From Paraburkholderia tuberum STM678 (lineage in GTDB: Bacteria; Pseudomonadota; Gammaproteobacteria; Burkholderiales; Burkholderiaceae), in the NCBI RefSeq assembly GCF_902833905.1, contig NZ_CADFGP010000028.1, positions 39,626 to 103,625 on the forward strand: a stretch of 64,000 nt of DNA. Reading direction: 5' to 3'. Numbering within the stretch: the stretch's first letter is position 1; every line of letters starts with the position of its first letter. This document shows positions 33,042-42,271 of this stretch, piece by piece. Under the pieces are notes generated by a model that made no database searches, was not told where the DNA came from, and saw only the letters and a list, made by a program, of their open reading frames with translations. Both the position numbers and the translations under genes were made by a program.

Positions 33042-33071
33042 GGGCCGTTCATCGCGAACGTTCCAGGTATT

Positions 33072-33441
33072 TGGTGGAGGCGGCGGGAATCGAACCCGCG
33101 TCCAGAAGTCCTCTACGACCAGTTCTACATGTTTAGTTCTGTCTTTTGATTTAACCGCAGCGACGCGGACGAACACGCTGCGCTACGGCGATTCACTAAA
33201 TTTTCGACCCGGACGTCGTGACGCCGCCAAGGCTTAACTGACGTATATGACCTCTGTCGGTATTGCTACCGGTCTTGCGACACTAGCCCGTCAGTGAACT
33301 AGGCAGAGGACGGCGGCCCTTAGGCTGCCAGTGCGAACGTATCGTCGTTTGCAGTTACGTTTTTCCCATTGATTAACGAGGTGACGGGTCCTCGACATGC
33401 CCTAGCCGCTTCGCAACCCCTGTCGAAACCAGGTCGCCCCC
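33072..33441 (-). ncRNA. ssrA: Transfer-messenger RNA (tmRNA)
   Basis: Read on the minus strand, the 5' end is ggggGCGACCTGGTTTCGACA, typical of one-piece tmRNA. The 3' end is the tRNA-like GGTTCGATTCCCGCCGCC arm with an encoded CCA at 33072-33074. The tag reading frame lies at 33320-33352 (GCA resume codon to TAA) and encodes ANDDTFALAA, the expected Burkholderiales degradation tag. The length, about 370 nt, fits. With SmpB it rescues stalled ribosomes and tags the products for proteolysis. Short frames called across this region are not genes. Confidence 0.97.
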
Positions 33442-33451
33442 GCGGTTCGTT

Positions 33452-33467
33452 GCTCACATATGTGAGC
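33452..33467. repeat. Perfect 16-bp palindrome upstream of ssrA
   Basis: GCTCACATATGTGAGC is a perfect palindrome 10 bp upstream of the mature 5' end of tmRNA. A TAAAAT (33476-33481, minus strand) lies just beyond it and could be the -10 box, in which case the palindrome is in the pre-tmRNA leader. It could otherwise be a protein-binding site. Confidence 0.6.
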
Positions 33468-33585
33468 CAAAGGAGATTTTACAATAGATCGAGGGCCGCG
33501 TCGTGCGTCTTTGGTGGCTGCTGAATGGTGCAACATGGCTAACAGGAGTGCGGGACGGGCCCTTCAGCCGATCTGTCTGACTTTG

Positions 33586-34299
33586 TCAGCCGATGTCGCG
33601 CAGCAGGGTTTGCAACTCGGCCGTCGATTCTACGACGTGTTGCGCGTGCCACCGGGTCGGCGGAATGTCGTTGCCGCAATAGCCGTACGCCGCGGCGACG
33701 GTCTTCATGCCGGCGGCAAAACCGGCCTGCACGTCGCGCAGATCGTCGCCGATATAGACGACGCGCTCCGGCGCGATGTCCAGCTCACGCGCCGCGTGCA
33801 GCAACGGCGCGGGGTGCGGCTTCGAATGCGGGGTCGTGTCGCCGCTCACCACGCAGCCGGCGCGCTCCTCGAGCCCGAGTTGCGCGACGAGCGGCTCGGT
33901 GAGCCGCGCGACCTTGTTCGTGACGATGCCCCAGCGCACGCCGCGCGCGTCGAGTTCGTCGAGCACTTCCGCGATACCCGGAAAGAGCGTCGTCTCGATG
34001 CACAGATCTGCTTCGTAGTTCGCGAGAAACTCCTCGCGCATCGATGCGAATTCGTGATGATCGGGCCCGATGCCGAACGCCCCGCAGATCAGTCCGCGCG
34101 CTCCGGCTGAAGCCAGCGGGCGCAGCTTCTCGAGCGGCACCATCTTGAGCCCCCGGTCGTGGCGCATCTTGTTGACGGCGGCCGCGAGGTCGGGCGCCGT
34201 GTCGGCAAGCGTGCCGTCGAGGTCGAAAAGCACGGCGAGGCAAAAGCCGAGCGTGTCGTCGTTGTCTTCGCGTTGCGGCAGGGGAGTCGGGTCGCTCAT
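33586..34299 (-). CDS. gph: Phosphoglycolate phosphatase
   Basis: The 237-residue HAD-family phosphatase removes phosphate from 2-phosphoglycolate, which is formed in DNA repair and by oxygenase reactions. HAD motifs are in order: FDLDGTLADTAPD (motif I), the IVTNK threonine (motif II), the lysine in HSKPHPAPL (motif III) and IGDDLRDVQAG (motif IV). It lies 42 bp upstream of the end of ubiG in the same direction, so ubiG-gph is probably an operon, an arrangement common in Burkholderiales. Confidence 0.93.
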   Translation of the reverse strand: MSDPTPLPQREDNDDTLGFCLAVLFDLDGTLADTAPDLAAAVNKMRHDRGLKMVPLEKLRPLASAGARGLICGAFGIGPDHHEFASMREEFLANYEADLCIETTLFPGIAEVLDELDARGVRWGIVTNKVARLTEPLVAQLGLEERAGCVVSGDTTPHSKPHPAPLLHAARELDIAPERVVYIGDDLRDVQAGFAAGMKTVAAAYGYCGNDIPPTRWHAQHVVESTAELQTLLRDIG

Positions 34300-34340
34300 T
34301 GTTCGTTTTGGATACGGCGGATCGGGGCGGTTCGGGTAAT

Positions 34341-35039
34341 TCAGGCGTCGCGGCGACAGGCGAGCATATAGTTGACGCTCGTGTCGGACGACAGCGCGAA
34401 AAGCTTGCTGAGCGGGTTGTACACGATGCCCTTGATGTCCGCCGTGCGCAGTTCGGCGGCGCGCACGAAGCCGGCGAGCTCCGACGGGCGGATGAAGCGC
34501 GCGTAGTCGTGCGTTCCCATCGGCAGCATTCGCGCGATGTATTCGGCGCCGATCACCGCGAACAGATACGACTTGACATTGCGGTTCAGCGTGGAGAAAA
34601 ACACCCAGCCGCCCGGCTTCACGAGATTCTTGCAGGCCTCGACGATCGCGGCCGGCCTGGGCACGTGCTCGAGCATTTCCATGCAGGTGACCACGTCATA
34701 GGTGCCCGGTTCGCGTGCGGCCAGCGCCTCAGCCGCGATTTCTTCGTAATCGACGGTTACACCGCTTTCAAGACTGTGAAGATCGGCGACACCGAGTGCC
34801 TGCGTCGACAGATCGATGCCCTTCACATGAGCGCCCAAACCTGCCATCGATTCCGACAGGATGCCGCCGCCGCAGCCGATATCGAGCACATTTTTGCCGG
34901 CGAGATGGGCGTGGGCGTCGATCCAGCTTAGACGAATCGGATTCAGTTCGTGCAGCGGCTTGAATTCGGCGTTCGGGTCCCACCAACGATGCGCGAGGTC
35001 GCTGAATTTCTGTAGTTCGTGAGGATCGGCGTTGGTCAT
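34341..35039 (-). CDS. ubiG: Ubiquinone biosynthesis O-methyltransferase
   Basis: This 232-residue SAM-dependent methyltransferase carries out both O-methylation steps of ubiquinone synthesis. Motif I is VLDIGCGGGILSESMAGLG; other UbiG signatures are FSDLAHRWWDPNAEFKPLHE, VTCMEMLEHVP and the STLNRNVKSYLFAVIGAEY membrane-interacting segment. ATG 35039 (MTNADPHELQKF) was chosen because it matches the usual UbiG start; the longer frame runs into unrelated upstream sequence. Confidence 0.96.
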   Translation of the reverse strand: MTNADPHELQKFSDLAHRWWDPNAEFKPLHELNPIRLSWIDAHAHLAGKNVLDIGCGGGILSESMAGLGAHVKGIDLSTQALGVADLHSLESGVTVDYEEIAAEALAAREPGTYDVVTCMEMLEHVPRPAAIVEACKNLVKPGGWVFFSTLNRNVKSYLFAVIGAEYIARMLPMGTHDYARFIRPSELAGFVRAAELRTADIKGIVYNPLSKLFALSSDTSVNYMLACRRDA

Positions 35040-35221
35040 GGTGAAGGCTGCCTCGATGAAAGCGGTGAGCGGACGCTCGAGGATAAACCCTGAGTATATA
35101 GGGCGAGAGAAAGAGCGGCAAAAGCGCGTCGGGTAGCGGGCGCTGATGCAAGCTGCGAGCCGCTGGTAGCTGAGCGGGACCCTCCTGCGTCGCGCATCAC
35201 GCCAGGCCGCGGTACCCGCGC

Positions 35222-35253
35222 ATAAAAAAAGCCCCGCCGAAGCGGGGCTTTCG
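35222..35253 (-). terminator. Terminator of ompA
   Basis: The arms gccccgc (35231-35237) and gcggggc (35242-35248) have a cgaa tetraloop. On the minus strand a run of seven Ts follows (aaaaaaa at 35224-35230). It lies 22 bp beyond the ompA-family stop. Confidence 0.92.
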
Positions 35254-35274
35254 ATACTGCGGTAATTTTCCAGC

Positions 35275-35922
35275 TTACTGCTTCGGCGTACCGACAACTT
35301 CGACTTCCACGCGGCGGTCCGGTGCGAGGCAGGCGATGAGTTGCTTGCGGTTCTTCTGGTTGCAACCGGTGGTAACCGGGTTGCGCGGACCCTTGCCTTC
35401 CGTATAGATACGGTTGGCTTCGACGCCCTTGCTGACCAGGAAGGCCTTCACAGCTTGAGCACGACGCAGCGACAGACGGTCGTTGTAGGCGACGGAACCG
35501 ATACGGTCGGTGTGGCCCGTAGCGACGACGACTTCGAGGTTGATGCCCTGGATCTTCGATGCCAGTTCGCTCAGACGTTCCTTGCCGGCCGGCTTCAGGA
35601 TTGCCTTGTCGAAGTCGAACAGCGCATCAGCTTGATACGTAATCTTTTCGCTGGAGATAGCCGGAGGCGGAGGGACCGGTGCCGGCGGGGTCGGAGCCTG
35701 AGCAACCAGAGCGCCGTCGCACTTGGCGTTAGCCGTTGCGGGCGTCCAGAATGCATCGCGCCAGCAAAGCTCGTTCGTGCCGTTCATCCACACGTATTCG
35801 CCAGTACCATTCACCCAGTTGTCGTTGGTAGCTTGTCGCGACGCCGGCACCGACTGCGCCATGGCGGATGCAGCCATAACTGCGGTAGCTGCAATGAACG
35901 CGAGCTTTGAAAGTTTATTCAT
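35275..35922 (-). CDS. OmpA-family outer-membrane/peptidoglycan-binding protein
   Basis: The 215-residue exported protein has a signal peptide (MNKLSKLAFIAATAVMAASA, cleaved near AMAQ). A short Trp-rich domain follows (GEYVWMNGTNELCWRDAFW), then a Pro-rich linker (TPPAPVPPPPA). The OmpA C-terminal domain has LFDFDKAILKPAG, VATGHTDRIGS and the peptidoglycan-binding NDRLSLRRAQAVKAFLVSKG. It has no eight-stranded barrel, so it probably tethers the outer membrane to peptidoglycan as a small OmpA-like protein. It has its own terminator and a likely extended -10 promoter, consistent with strong expression. Confidence 0.92.
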   Translation of the reverse strand: MNKLSKLAFIAATAVMAASAMAQSVPASRQATNDNWVNGTGEYVWMNGTNELCWRDAFWTPATANAKCDGALVAQAPTPPAPVPPPPAISSEKITYQADALFDFDKAILKPAGKERLSELASKIQGINLEVVVATGHTDRIGSVAYNDRLSLRRAQAVKAFLVSKGVEANRIYTEGKGPRNPVTTGCNQKNRKQLIACLAPDRRVEVEVVGTPKQ

Positions 35923-35998
35923 ATTTCTCCTCTCGAAATTGAGATTACCGCAGGTTTACTGCGAGCCTGTTGACGAAGACCAGTCATACATTGCTCGA

Positions 35999-36007
35999 AG
36001 TATAACA
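35999..36007 (-). promoter_or_regulatory. Probable extended -10 promoter of the ompA-family gene
   Basis: On the minus strand the sequence TGTTATACT contains TATACT with a TG at the extended -10 position, about 80 bp upstream of the ATG. No good -35 is present at 17 bp, as is common for extended -10 promoters. Confidence 0.5.
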
Positions 36008-36311
36008 TTGGTGCGGAACAAAAACCGTTTGTGTAGACTTCGAGCAGTGTCTGACTCTTTGTGCGTTGGCATTTTGCCATATCGTTCCCTTCCGACGAAA
36101 AAAAAATCCGCCCCCGATCAAATCCCCCTCCAATTGTGGTGCATGCGCAACAAATGTTTTCGTCTGAGCGGTCCGCCGGCTCTGGCTGAGCGGCGAATTG
36201 GTCCCATGCAGGAATCGAGCCTGACGAGACTGAAATTGTGCGATCGGCGAGGTGTTGGCGGGTGGCCCTCTAATATGTATACGTACCTTCGTCGGGCGTG
36301 GATTCGTGGCA

Positions 36312-36320
36312 TGTTAGAAT
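36312..36320 (+). promoter_or_regulatory. Probable extended -10 promoter of gyrA
   Basis: TGTTAGAAT (the -10 TAGAAT preceded by TG) lies 78 bp before the gyrA ATG. The -35 region is weak. The rest of the 475-bp ompA-gyrA gap is AT-richer than its surroundings, with no gene I can support. It contains a run of nine As at 36099-36107. Confidence 0.5.
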
Positions 36321-36397
36321 CGCGTGATGCGTTGCGCCTGCAATGCTTACGCGAAGAAGCGGCGAAACCCCGCCTTCGCACGTAAAAGATACGGATA

Positions 36398-39028
36398 ATG
36401 GATCAATTCGCCAAAGAGACTCTGCCAATCTCCCTTGAGGAGGAAATGCGCCGTTCGTATCTCGATTACGCGATGAGCGTGATCGTAGGGCGAGCGCTTC
36501 CCGATGTCCGCGATGGCCTGAAGCCGGTGCACCGGCGCGTGCTGTTCGCGATGCACGAGCTGAACAACGACTGGAACCGCGCCTACAAGAAGTCGGCGCG
36601 TATCGTCGGCGACGTCATCGGTAAATACCATCCGCACGGCGACACCGCTGTCTACGACACGATCGTACGGATGGCGCAGGACTTCTCGCTGCGCTACATG
36701 CTCGTCGACGGCCAGGGGAACTTCGGTTCCGTCGACGGCGACAATGCCGCGGCGATGCGTTACACCGAAATCCGCATGGCGAAGATCGGCCACGAACTGC
36801 TGGCCGACATTGACAAGGAAACGGTCGACTTCGCGCCGAACTACGACGGCAGCGAGAACGAGCCGGCCATCCTGCCCGCGCGCATCCCTAATCTGCTGAT
36901 CAATGGTTCGTCCGGCATCGCGGTCGGCATGGCGACCAATATCCCGCCGCACAACCTCAATGAAGTCGTCGACGCGTGTCAGCATCTGCTGAAGAACCCG
37001 GAAGCGACGATCGACGAGCTGATCGAGATCATCCCCGCGCCCGACTTCCCGACCGCCGGCATCATCTACGGCGTGGCCGGCGTGCGCGACGGCTATCGCA
37101 CCGGCCGCGGCCGCGTCGTGATGCGCGCGCTGACGCACTTCGAGGAAATCGACCGTGGCCAGCGCATGGCGATCATTGTCGACGAGCTGCCCTATCAGGT
37201 GAACAAGCGCTCGCTGCTCGAGCGCATCGCCGAGCTCGTCAACGAGAAGAAGCTCGAAGGCATTTCCGACATCCGCGACGAATCCGACAAGAGCGGGATG
37301 CGCGTCGTGATCGAGCTGAAGCGCGGCGAAGTGCCCGAGGTCGTGCTGAACAATCTGTACAAGGCGACCCAGCTTCAGGACACGTTCGGTATGAACATGG
37401 TCGCGCTCGTCGACGGCCAGCCGAAGCTCCTGAATGTGAAGGAAATGCTGACGTGCTTCCTGTCGCATCGCCGGGAAGTGCTGACGCGGCGCACCGTCTA
37501 CGAACTGCGCAAGGCGCGCGAACGTGGTCACGTGCTCGAAGGTCTCGCGGTTGCGCTCGCGAACATCGACGAATTCATCGCGCTCATCAAGGCCGCGCCG
37601 ACACCGCCGATCGCCAAGCAGGAGCTGATGTCGCGCGCGTGGGATTCGTCGCTCGTGCGCGAAATGCTGTCACGCGCCGAGTCGGAAAACGCGTCGGCGG
37701 GCGGTCGCGAAGCTTATCGTCCGGAGGGACTGAACCCGTCGTTCGGCATGCAGACCGACGGCCTTTACCGTCTGTCCGATACGCAGGCGCAGGAAATCCT
37801 GCAGATGCGCCTGCAGCGACTGACCGGTCTCGAGCAAGACAAGATCATCGGCGAATACCGCGACGTGATGGCGCAGATCGCTGACCTGCTGGACATTCTG
37901 GCTCGCCCGGAACGCATTTCGGCGATCATCGTCGACGAACTCACGTCCATCAAGGCCGAATTCGGCGATGCGCGTCGCTCGAAGATCGAGTTGAACGCGA
38001 CCGAGCTGAACACCGAAGACCTGATCACGCCGCAGGAAATGGTCGTGACGATGTCGCACGCGGGCTACGTGAAATCGCAACCGTTGTCCGAATATCGAGC
38101 CCAGAAGCGCGGTGGTCGTGGCAAGCAGGCCACTTCCATGAAGGAAGACGACTGGATCGACACGCTGTTCATTGCCAATACGCACGACCACATCCTGTGC
38201 TTCTCGAACCGCGGCCGTGTGTACTGGGTCAAGGTCTACGAAGTGCCGCAGGGTTCGCGCAATTCGCGCGGCCGGCCGATCGTCAATATGTTCCCGCTGC
38301 AAGAAGGCGAAAAGATCACGGTCGTGCTGCCGGTCAAGGAGTTCTCGGCCGACAAGTTCGTGTTCATGGCGACCGCGTTGGGAACGGTAAAAAAGACGCC
38401 GCTGGAAGCATTTAGCCGGCCGTTGCGCAAGGGTATTATTGCGGTCGGTCTCGATGAGGGCGATTACCTGATCGGCGCCGCGATCACCGACGGCCAGCAC
38501 GACGTGATGCTGTTCTCGGATTCGGGCAAGGCAGTGCGCTTCGACGAAAACGACGTGCGTCCAATGGGCCGCGAGGCGCGCGGCGTGCGCGGCATGCAAC
38601 TCGAGGACGGCCAGAACGTGATCGCGTTGCTGGTGGCCGACGACGAGCAGCAGTCGGTGCTCACCGCAACCGAGAACGGCTACGGCAAGCGCACCCCAAT
38701 CACCGAGTACACGCGTCACGGCCGCGGCACGAAGGGCATGATCGCAATCCAGACGTCGGAGCGTAACGGCAAGGTCGTTGCCGCGACGCTGGTGGACCCG
38801 GAAGCGCAGATCATGCTGATTACCACGACGGGCGTGCTGATTCGCACGCGCGTGTCGGAAATTCGCGAAATGGGACGCGCAACGCAAGGTGTTACACTCA
38901 TCAGCCTTGACGAAGGGACCAAGCTGTCCGGTCTGCAACAGGTAGCGGAGGCCGAGGGCGAGTCGGAAAGCGATTCCGACGGCTCCGCTGAAGGTGATAA
39001 CGGCGGTGAGGGCGGCGGCGCGGCTTGA
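36398..39028 (+). CDS. gyrA: DNA gyrase subunit A
   Basis: The 876-residue breakage-reunion subunit introduces negative supercoils with GyrB. The catalytic tyrosine is in AAMRYTEIRMAKIG; the quinolone region reads HPHGDTAVYD with Thr83 and Asp87. The C-terminal beta-pinwheel carries the GyrA box QKRGGRGK and further repeat blades through residue 840. The protein ends in a Glu/Asp/Ser/Gly-rich acidic tail (ESESDSDGSAEG). Thr at 83 is the usual wild-type residue in Burkholderia. Length and domains are full. Confidence 0.98.
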   Translation: MDQFAKETLPISLEEEMRRSYLDYAMSVIVGRALPDVRDGLKPVHRRVLFAMHELNNDWNRAYKKSARIVGDVIGKYHPHGDTAVYDTIVRMAQDFSLRYMLVDGQGNFGSVDGDNAAAMRYTEIRMAKIGHELLADIDKETVDFAPNYDGSENEPAILPARIPNLLINGSSGIAVGMATNIPPHNLNEVVDACQHLLKNPEATIDELIEIIPAPDFPTAGIIYGVAGVRDGYRTGRGRVVMRALTHFEEIDRGQRMAIIVDELPYQVNKRSLLERIAELVNEKKLEGISDIRDESDKSGMRVVIELKRGEVPEVVLNNLYKATQLQDTFGMNMVALVDGQPKLLNVKEMLTCFLSHRREVLTRRTVYELRKARERGHVLEGLAVALANIDEFIALIKAAPTPPIAKQELMSRAWDSSLVREMLSRAESENASAGGREAYRPEGLNPSFGMQTDGLYRLSDTQAQEILQMRLQRLTGLEQDKIIGEYRDVMAQIADLLDILARPERISAIIVDELTSIKAEFGDARRSKIELNATELNTEDLITPQEMVVTMSHAGYVKSQPLSEYRAQKRGGRGKQATSMKEDDWIDTLFIANTHDHILCFSNRGRVYWVKVYEVPQGSRNSRGRPIVNMFPLQEGEKITVVLPVKEFSADKFVFMATALGTVKKTPLEAFSRPLRKGIIAVGLDEGDYLIGAAITDGQHDVMLFSDSGKAVRFDENDVRPMGREARGVRGMQLEDGQNVIALLVADDEQQSVLTATENGYGKRTPITEYTRHGRGTKGMIAIQTSERNGKVVAATLVDPEAQIMLITTTGVLIRTRVSEIREMGRATQGVTLISLDEGTKLSGLQQVAEAEGESESDSDGSAEGDNGGEGGGAA

Positions 39029-39152
39029 TCCGTGCCAGCGGCTTTCAGTCTCAGTTAATACGTTGAAGCTACGCTGCGGGTCACCGCGTATCGGGCCGGT
39101 ACGCTTTCCCGTGTGGCGTGCAGTTCAAGTTAATTTCTCTTAGGGAGTAGTG

Positions 39153-39758
39153 ATGCAAAAACGATTCAAACAACTGATGTTGCTGGCTGCCATCGTGCCG
39201 ACCTTCGCCATGGCTCAAGCGCTGCAGAACCAGGCGCCTGCGGCTCCGGCTGCCGCAGCAGCACCGGTTGATCCGGCCAAGCAAGCTGCCATCAAGGAGC
39301 TGCTCGACGCCATCGATGCGCAGAAGCTGGTTGGCGCAATCGGCAACAGCGCGCAGATGCAGGCCAAGCAGCTCGTTCCGGCAATCCTGTCGGACGCGCT
39401 GACCGAGAACAAGACGATGACGGACAAGCAGAAGCAGGCCGCCGTGCCGACGCTGCAAAAGAACGCGGTGCCGAAGCTGGTGGACAGCGCGGGCCAGGTG
39501 TTCGCGACCGACTCTTTCCGTCAGGACGCGATGCAATCTCAGTACGACGCGTACGCAAAGTACTACAGCACGTCGGAAATCAAGGATCTGACCACGTTCT
39601 ACAAGAGCCCGACCGGTCGCAAGTTCATCCAGGTGCAAGACCAGGTTGGCCGCGACGTCGTGAACGGTCTGATGCAGAAGTACATGCCGGAATCGATCAA
39701 GGCAACGCGTGAGCAGGCCGACAAGGAAGTCGCATCGGTCAAGCCGGCTGCCAAGTAA
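39153..39758 (+). CDS. DUF2059-type exported protein
   Basis: This 201-residue protein has a signal peptide (MQKRFKQLMLLAAIVPTFAM, cleaved near AMAQ) and an Ala/Pro-rich linker. The DUF2059 domain then includes IKELLDAIDAQKLVGAIGN, YDAYAKYYSTSEIKDLTTFY and YKSPTGRKFIQ. The family is periplasmic with no firm function. AGGGAG lies upstream of the ATG at 39153; a GTG at 39150 is an alternative. It lies between gyrA and serC, a conserved Burkholderiales order. Confidence 0.88.
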   Translation: MQKRFKQLMLLAAIVPTFAMAQALQNQAPAAPAAAAAPVDPAKQAAIKELLDAIDAQKLVGAIGNSAQMQAKQLVPAILSDALTENKTMTDKQKQAAVPTLQKNAVPKLVDSAGQVFATDSFRQDAMQSQYDAYAKYYSTSEIKDLTTFYKSPTGRKFIQVQDQVGRDVVNGLMQKYMPESIKATREQADKEVASVKPAAK

Positions 39759-39964
39759 ATTCCGCTCGCAGGCTGCGCTGATCAGCCGGCCTGTCGTCGC
39801 GCCCACTGGGCCACCCGGCGTGGCGGGTTGGCGGCGACAATGCGATAATGGTCGTTTGCGCACTGGCGCAGACGACCATTTTCTTTTTCGGCGAGCCATT
39901 TCGCAGTTCTTTTCGCCGATTCCCGCGCGACTTCGTTATTTCGCGCCCGCTTCCAGGACCTCAC

Positions 39965-41047
39965 ATGCGCGTCTTTAATTTCTCCGCCGGCCCGGCGGCC
40001 ATGCCCGAAGAAGTGCTGCGCCAGGCAGCCGACGAGATGCTGAATTGGCGAGGCAGTGGTATGAGCGTGATGGAAATGAGCCATCGCGGCAAGGAATTCA
40101 TGTTGATCCACGAGGAAGCGCTGACCGATCTGCGCGAGTTGCTGCAGGTGCCGGCAAGCCACCGTATCCTGTTTCTGCAGGGCGGCGGACTCGGCGAAAA
40201 CGCGATCGTGCCGATGAACCTGCTCGGCTCGAAACCGCGCGCGGATTTCGTCATCACCGGCGCGTGGTCGGAGAAATCGTTCAAGGAAGCGCAGAAATAC
40301 GGCAGCGTGCATCTCGCCGCGACCGGCAAGACAGCCGAGGGCTTCACCCGCGCGCCGGCGCGCTCGGAATGGCAGCTGTCGGACGATCCGGCTTACGTGC
40401 ACTTGTGCACCAACGAGACCATTCACGGCGTCGAAACCTTCGAGATTCCCGACCTCGGCGATACTCCGCTCGTCGCGGACGCGTCGTCGCATATCCTGTC
40501 GCGCCCGATGGACATCGCCAAATACGGCGTGCTATTCGGCGGTGCGCAGAAGAACATCGGCATGGCCGGCGTGACGGTCGTGATCGTGCGTGAGGACATG
40601 CTCGATCGCGCGATGCCGATCTGCCCGTCGGCGTTCGAATGGAAGACCGTCGCCGAGAACAATTCGATGTACAACACTCCGCCCACCTACGCGATCTATA
40701 TTGCCGGGCTCGTGTTCAAGTGGTTGAAGAAGCAGGGCGGCCTCCTGGCGATGGAGGCACGCAACCTCGAAAAATCGAAGCTGCTGTACGACACGATCGA
40801 CTCGAGCAGCTTCTATCTGAACAAGGTCGAGCGTGGCTCGCGCTCCCGGATGAACGTACCGTTCTTCCTCGCCGACGAGTCGCGCAACGAAGATTTCCTG
40901 TCCGGCGCGAAAGCGCGGGGATTGGTGCAGCTAAAGGGCCACAAGTCCGTCGGCGGCATGCGGGCGTCGATTTATAACGCCGTCCCGCTCGAAGGCGTCA
41001 AAGCGCTTGTCGAATACATGAAGGAATTCGAACAGCGCAGTGCCTGA
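39965..41047 (+). CDS. serC: Phosphoserine aminotransferase
   Basis: The 360-residue PLP enzyme makes 3-phosphoserine from 3-phosphohydroxypyruvate and also serves pyridoxine synthesis. It begins MRVFNFSAGPAAMPEEVL. It contains MEMSHRGKEF, LFLQGGG, the NETIHGVE stretch, and the PLP lysine in LFGGAQKNIGMAG. The substrate loop RSRMNVPFFLAD follows. ATG 39965 is supported by AGGA upstream and by the conserved start. First gene of the supraoperon that continues with pheA. Confidence 0.96.
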   Translation: MRVFNFSAGPAAMPEEVLRQAADEMLNWRGSGMSVMEMSHRGKEFMLIHEEALTDLRELLQVPASHRILFLQGGGLGENAIVPMNLLGSKPRADFVITGAWSEKSFKEAQKYGSVHLAATGKTAEGFTRAPARSEWQLSDDPAYVHLCTNETIHGVETFEIPDLGDTPLVADASSHILSRPMDIAKYGVLFGGAQKNIGMAGVTVVIVREDMLDRAMPICPSAFEWKTVAENNSMYNTPPTYAIYIAGLVFKWLKKQGGLLAMEARNLEKSKLLYDTIDSSSFYLNKVERGSRSRMNVPFFLADESRNEDFLSGAKARGLVQLKGHKSVGGMRASIYNAVPLEGVKALVEYMKEFEQRSA

Positions 41048-41110
41048 GTCACACTGACCGGCAGGCGTGCGCATCTTTTCCAGCAGTTACCCGGCAAAGC
41101 CGTTTTACGC

Positions 41111-42190
41111 ATGGACGACGAACTCAATACACGACTCAAACCTCTGCGCGATCGCATCGACGCGCTCGACGCGCAGTTGATCGCGCTCCTGAACCAGCGC
41201 GCGTCGGTCGCGCTCGAAGTCGGGGAGGTCAAGAAGCATTTCAACGCACCGGTGTTCCGACCCGAGCGCGAGATGCAGGTGATCGCGCGCCTGCAGGAGA
41301 TGAGCGCGGGGCCGCTTGCGGACGAACACATCGGCGCGATCTGGCGCGAGATCATGGCCGCAAGCCGCGCGCTCGAAAAGACCATCAAGGCCGCGTACCT
41401 CGGGCCCGTCGGCACCTATAGCGAACAGGCGATGCATGAGTACTTCGGTCAGTCGATCGAAGGGCTGCCGTGCCCGTCGATCGATGAAGTGTTCCGCTCG
41501 GTCGAGGCGGGCGCCGCCGACTACGGCGTCGTGCCGGTCGAGAATTCGACCGAAGGCGCGGTGTCGCGCACGCTGGATCTGCTGCTGCAAACGCAGCTGA
41601 CCATCGGCGGCGAACTCGCATTGCCGATTCATCACAACCTGCTCACGCAAAACGGGCTCGCCGGCGTCACGCGCGTGTGCGCGCACGCCCAGGCGCTCGC
41701 GCAGTGCCAGCGCTGGCTGTCGACCAACGCGCCGCATCTCGAGCGCCAGGCGGTGTCGAGCAACGCGGAAGCTGCACGGATGGCAGCCGAAGATCCGACC
41801 GTCGCGGCCATCGCCGGCGACCGCGCCGCGATCCACTACGGCCTGCAGGTCACCAACGCGCTGATCCAGGACGATCCGCACAACCGCACACGCTTCGTGA
41901 TGATCGGCAAGCAGCCGACCGGTCCGAGCGGCTACGACCAGACCTCGCTGATTGTGTCGGTCGTGAACGAACCGGGTGCGATGGTCAAGCTGCTCGAGCC
42001 GTTGGCGCGCCACGGCGTGTCGATGACGCGTTTCGAATCGCGCCCGGCGCGCGTCGGCACGTGGGAGTACTACTTCTATATCGATGTCGAAGGCCATCGC
42101 GACGACCCGGCCGTGGCCGCCGCGCTCGCCGGGCTCGGCGAGAAGGCCGCGTTCCTGAAAATACTCGGCTCGTATCCGCGCGCCCGGTAA
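41111..42190 (+). CDS. pheA: Bifunctional chorismate mutase / prephenate dehydratase
   Basis: The 359-residue enzyme converts chorismate to prephenate and on to phenylpyruvate. Residues 1-90 are the AroQ-type mutase (LKPLRDRIDALDAQLIALLN, with REIMAASRALEK). The dehydratase domain begins AAYLGPVGTYSEQAM and includes PVENSTEGAVSRTLD and NRTRFVMIG. The C-terminal ACT domain carries the phenylalanine-binding ESRPAR motif in MTRFESRPAR, so feedback inhibition by phenylalanine is expected. It lies 63 bp after serC. Confidence 0.97.
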   Translation: MDDELNTRLKPLRDRIDALDAQLIALLNQRASVALEVGEVKKHFNAPVFRPEREMQVIARLQEMSAGPLADEHIGAIWREIMAASRALEKTIKAAYLGPVGTYSEQAMHEYFGQSIEGLPCPSIDEVFRSVEAGAADYGVVPVENSTEGAVSRTLDLLLQTQLTIGGELALPIHHNLLTQNGLAGVTRVCAHAQALAQCQRWLSTNAPHLERQAVSSNAEAARMAAEDPTVAAIAGDRAAIHYGLQVTNALIQDDPHNRTRFVMIGKQPTGPSGYDQTSLIVSVVNEPGAMVKLLEPLARHGVSMTRFESRPARVGTWEYYFYIDVEGHRDDPAVAAALAGLGEKAAFLKILGSYPRAR

Positions 42191-42271
42191 GGGCTGGCAG
42201 GGCAGTCCGGGCGGCGCCAAGTGCACTGCCCGAACGCATATTTCACTATCCATCGTCGTTCGGAGATTTTC

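Noticed and set aside
33071..33480. Short open frames across the tmRNA locus
   Set aside because: The tRNA-like ends, tag frame and terminator fully explain this stretch as ssrA.
36638..36664. Thr83 in GyrA as a quinolone-resistance change
   Set aside because: Ser is found in E. coli, but Thr83 is the normal residue in Burkholderia and Asp87 is intact.
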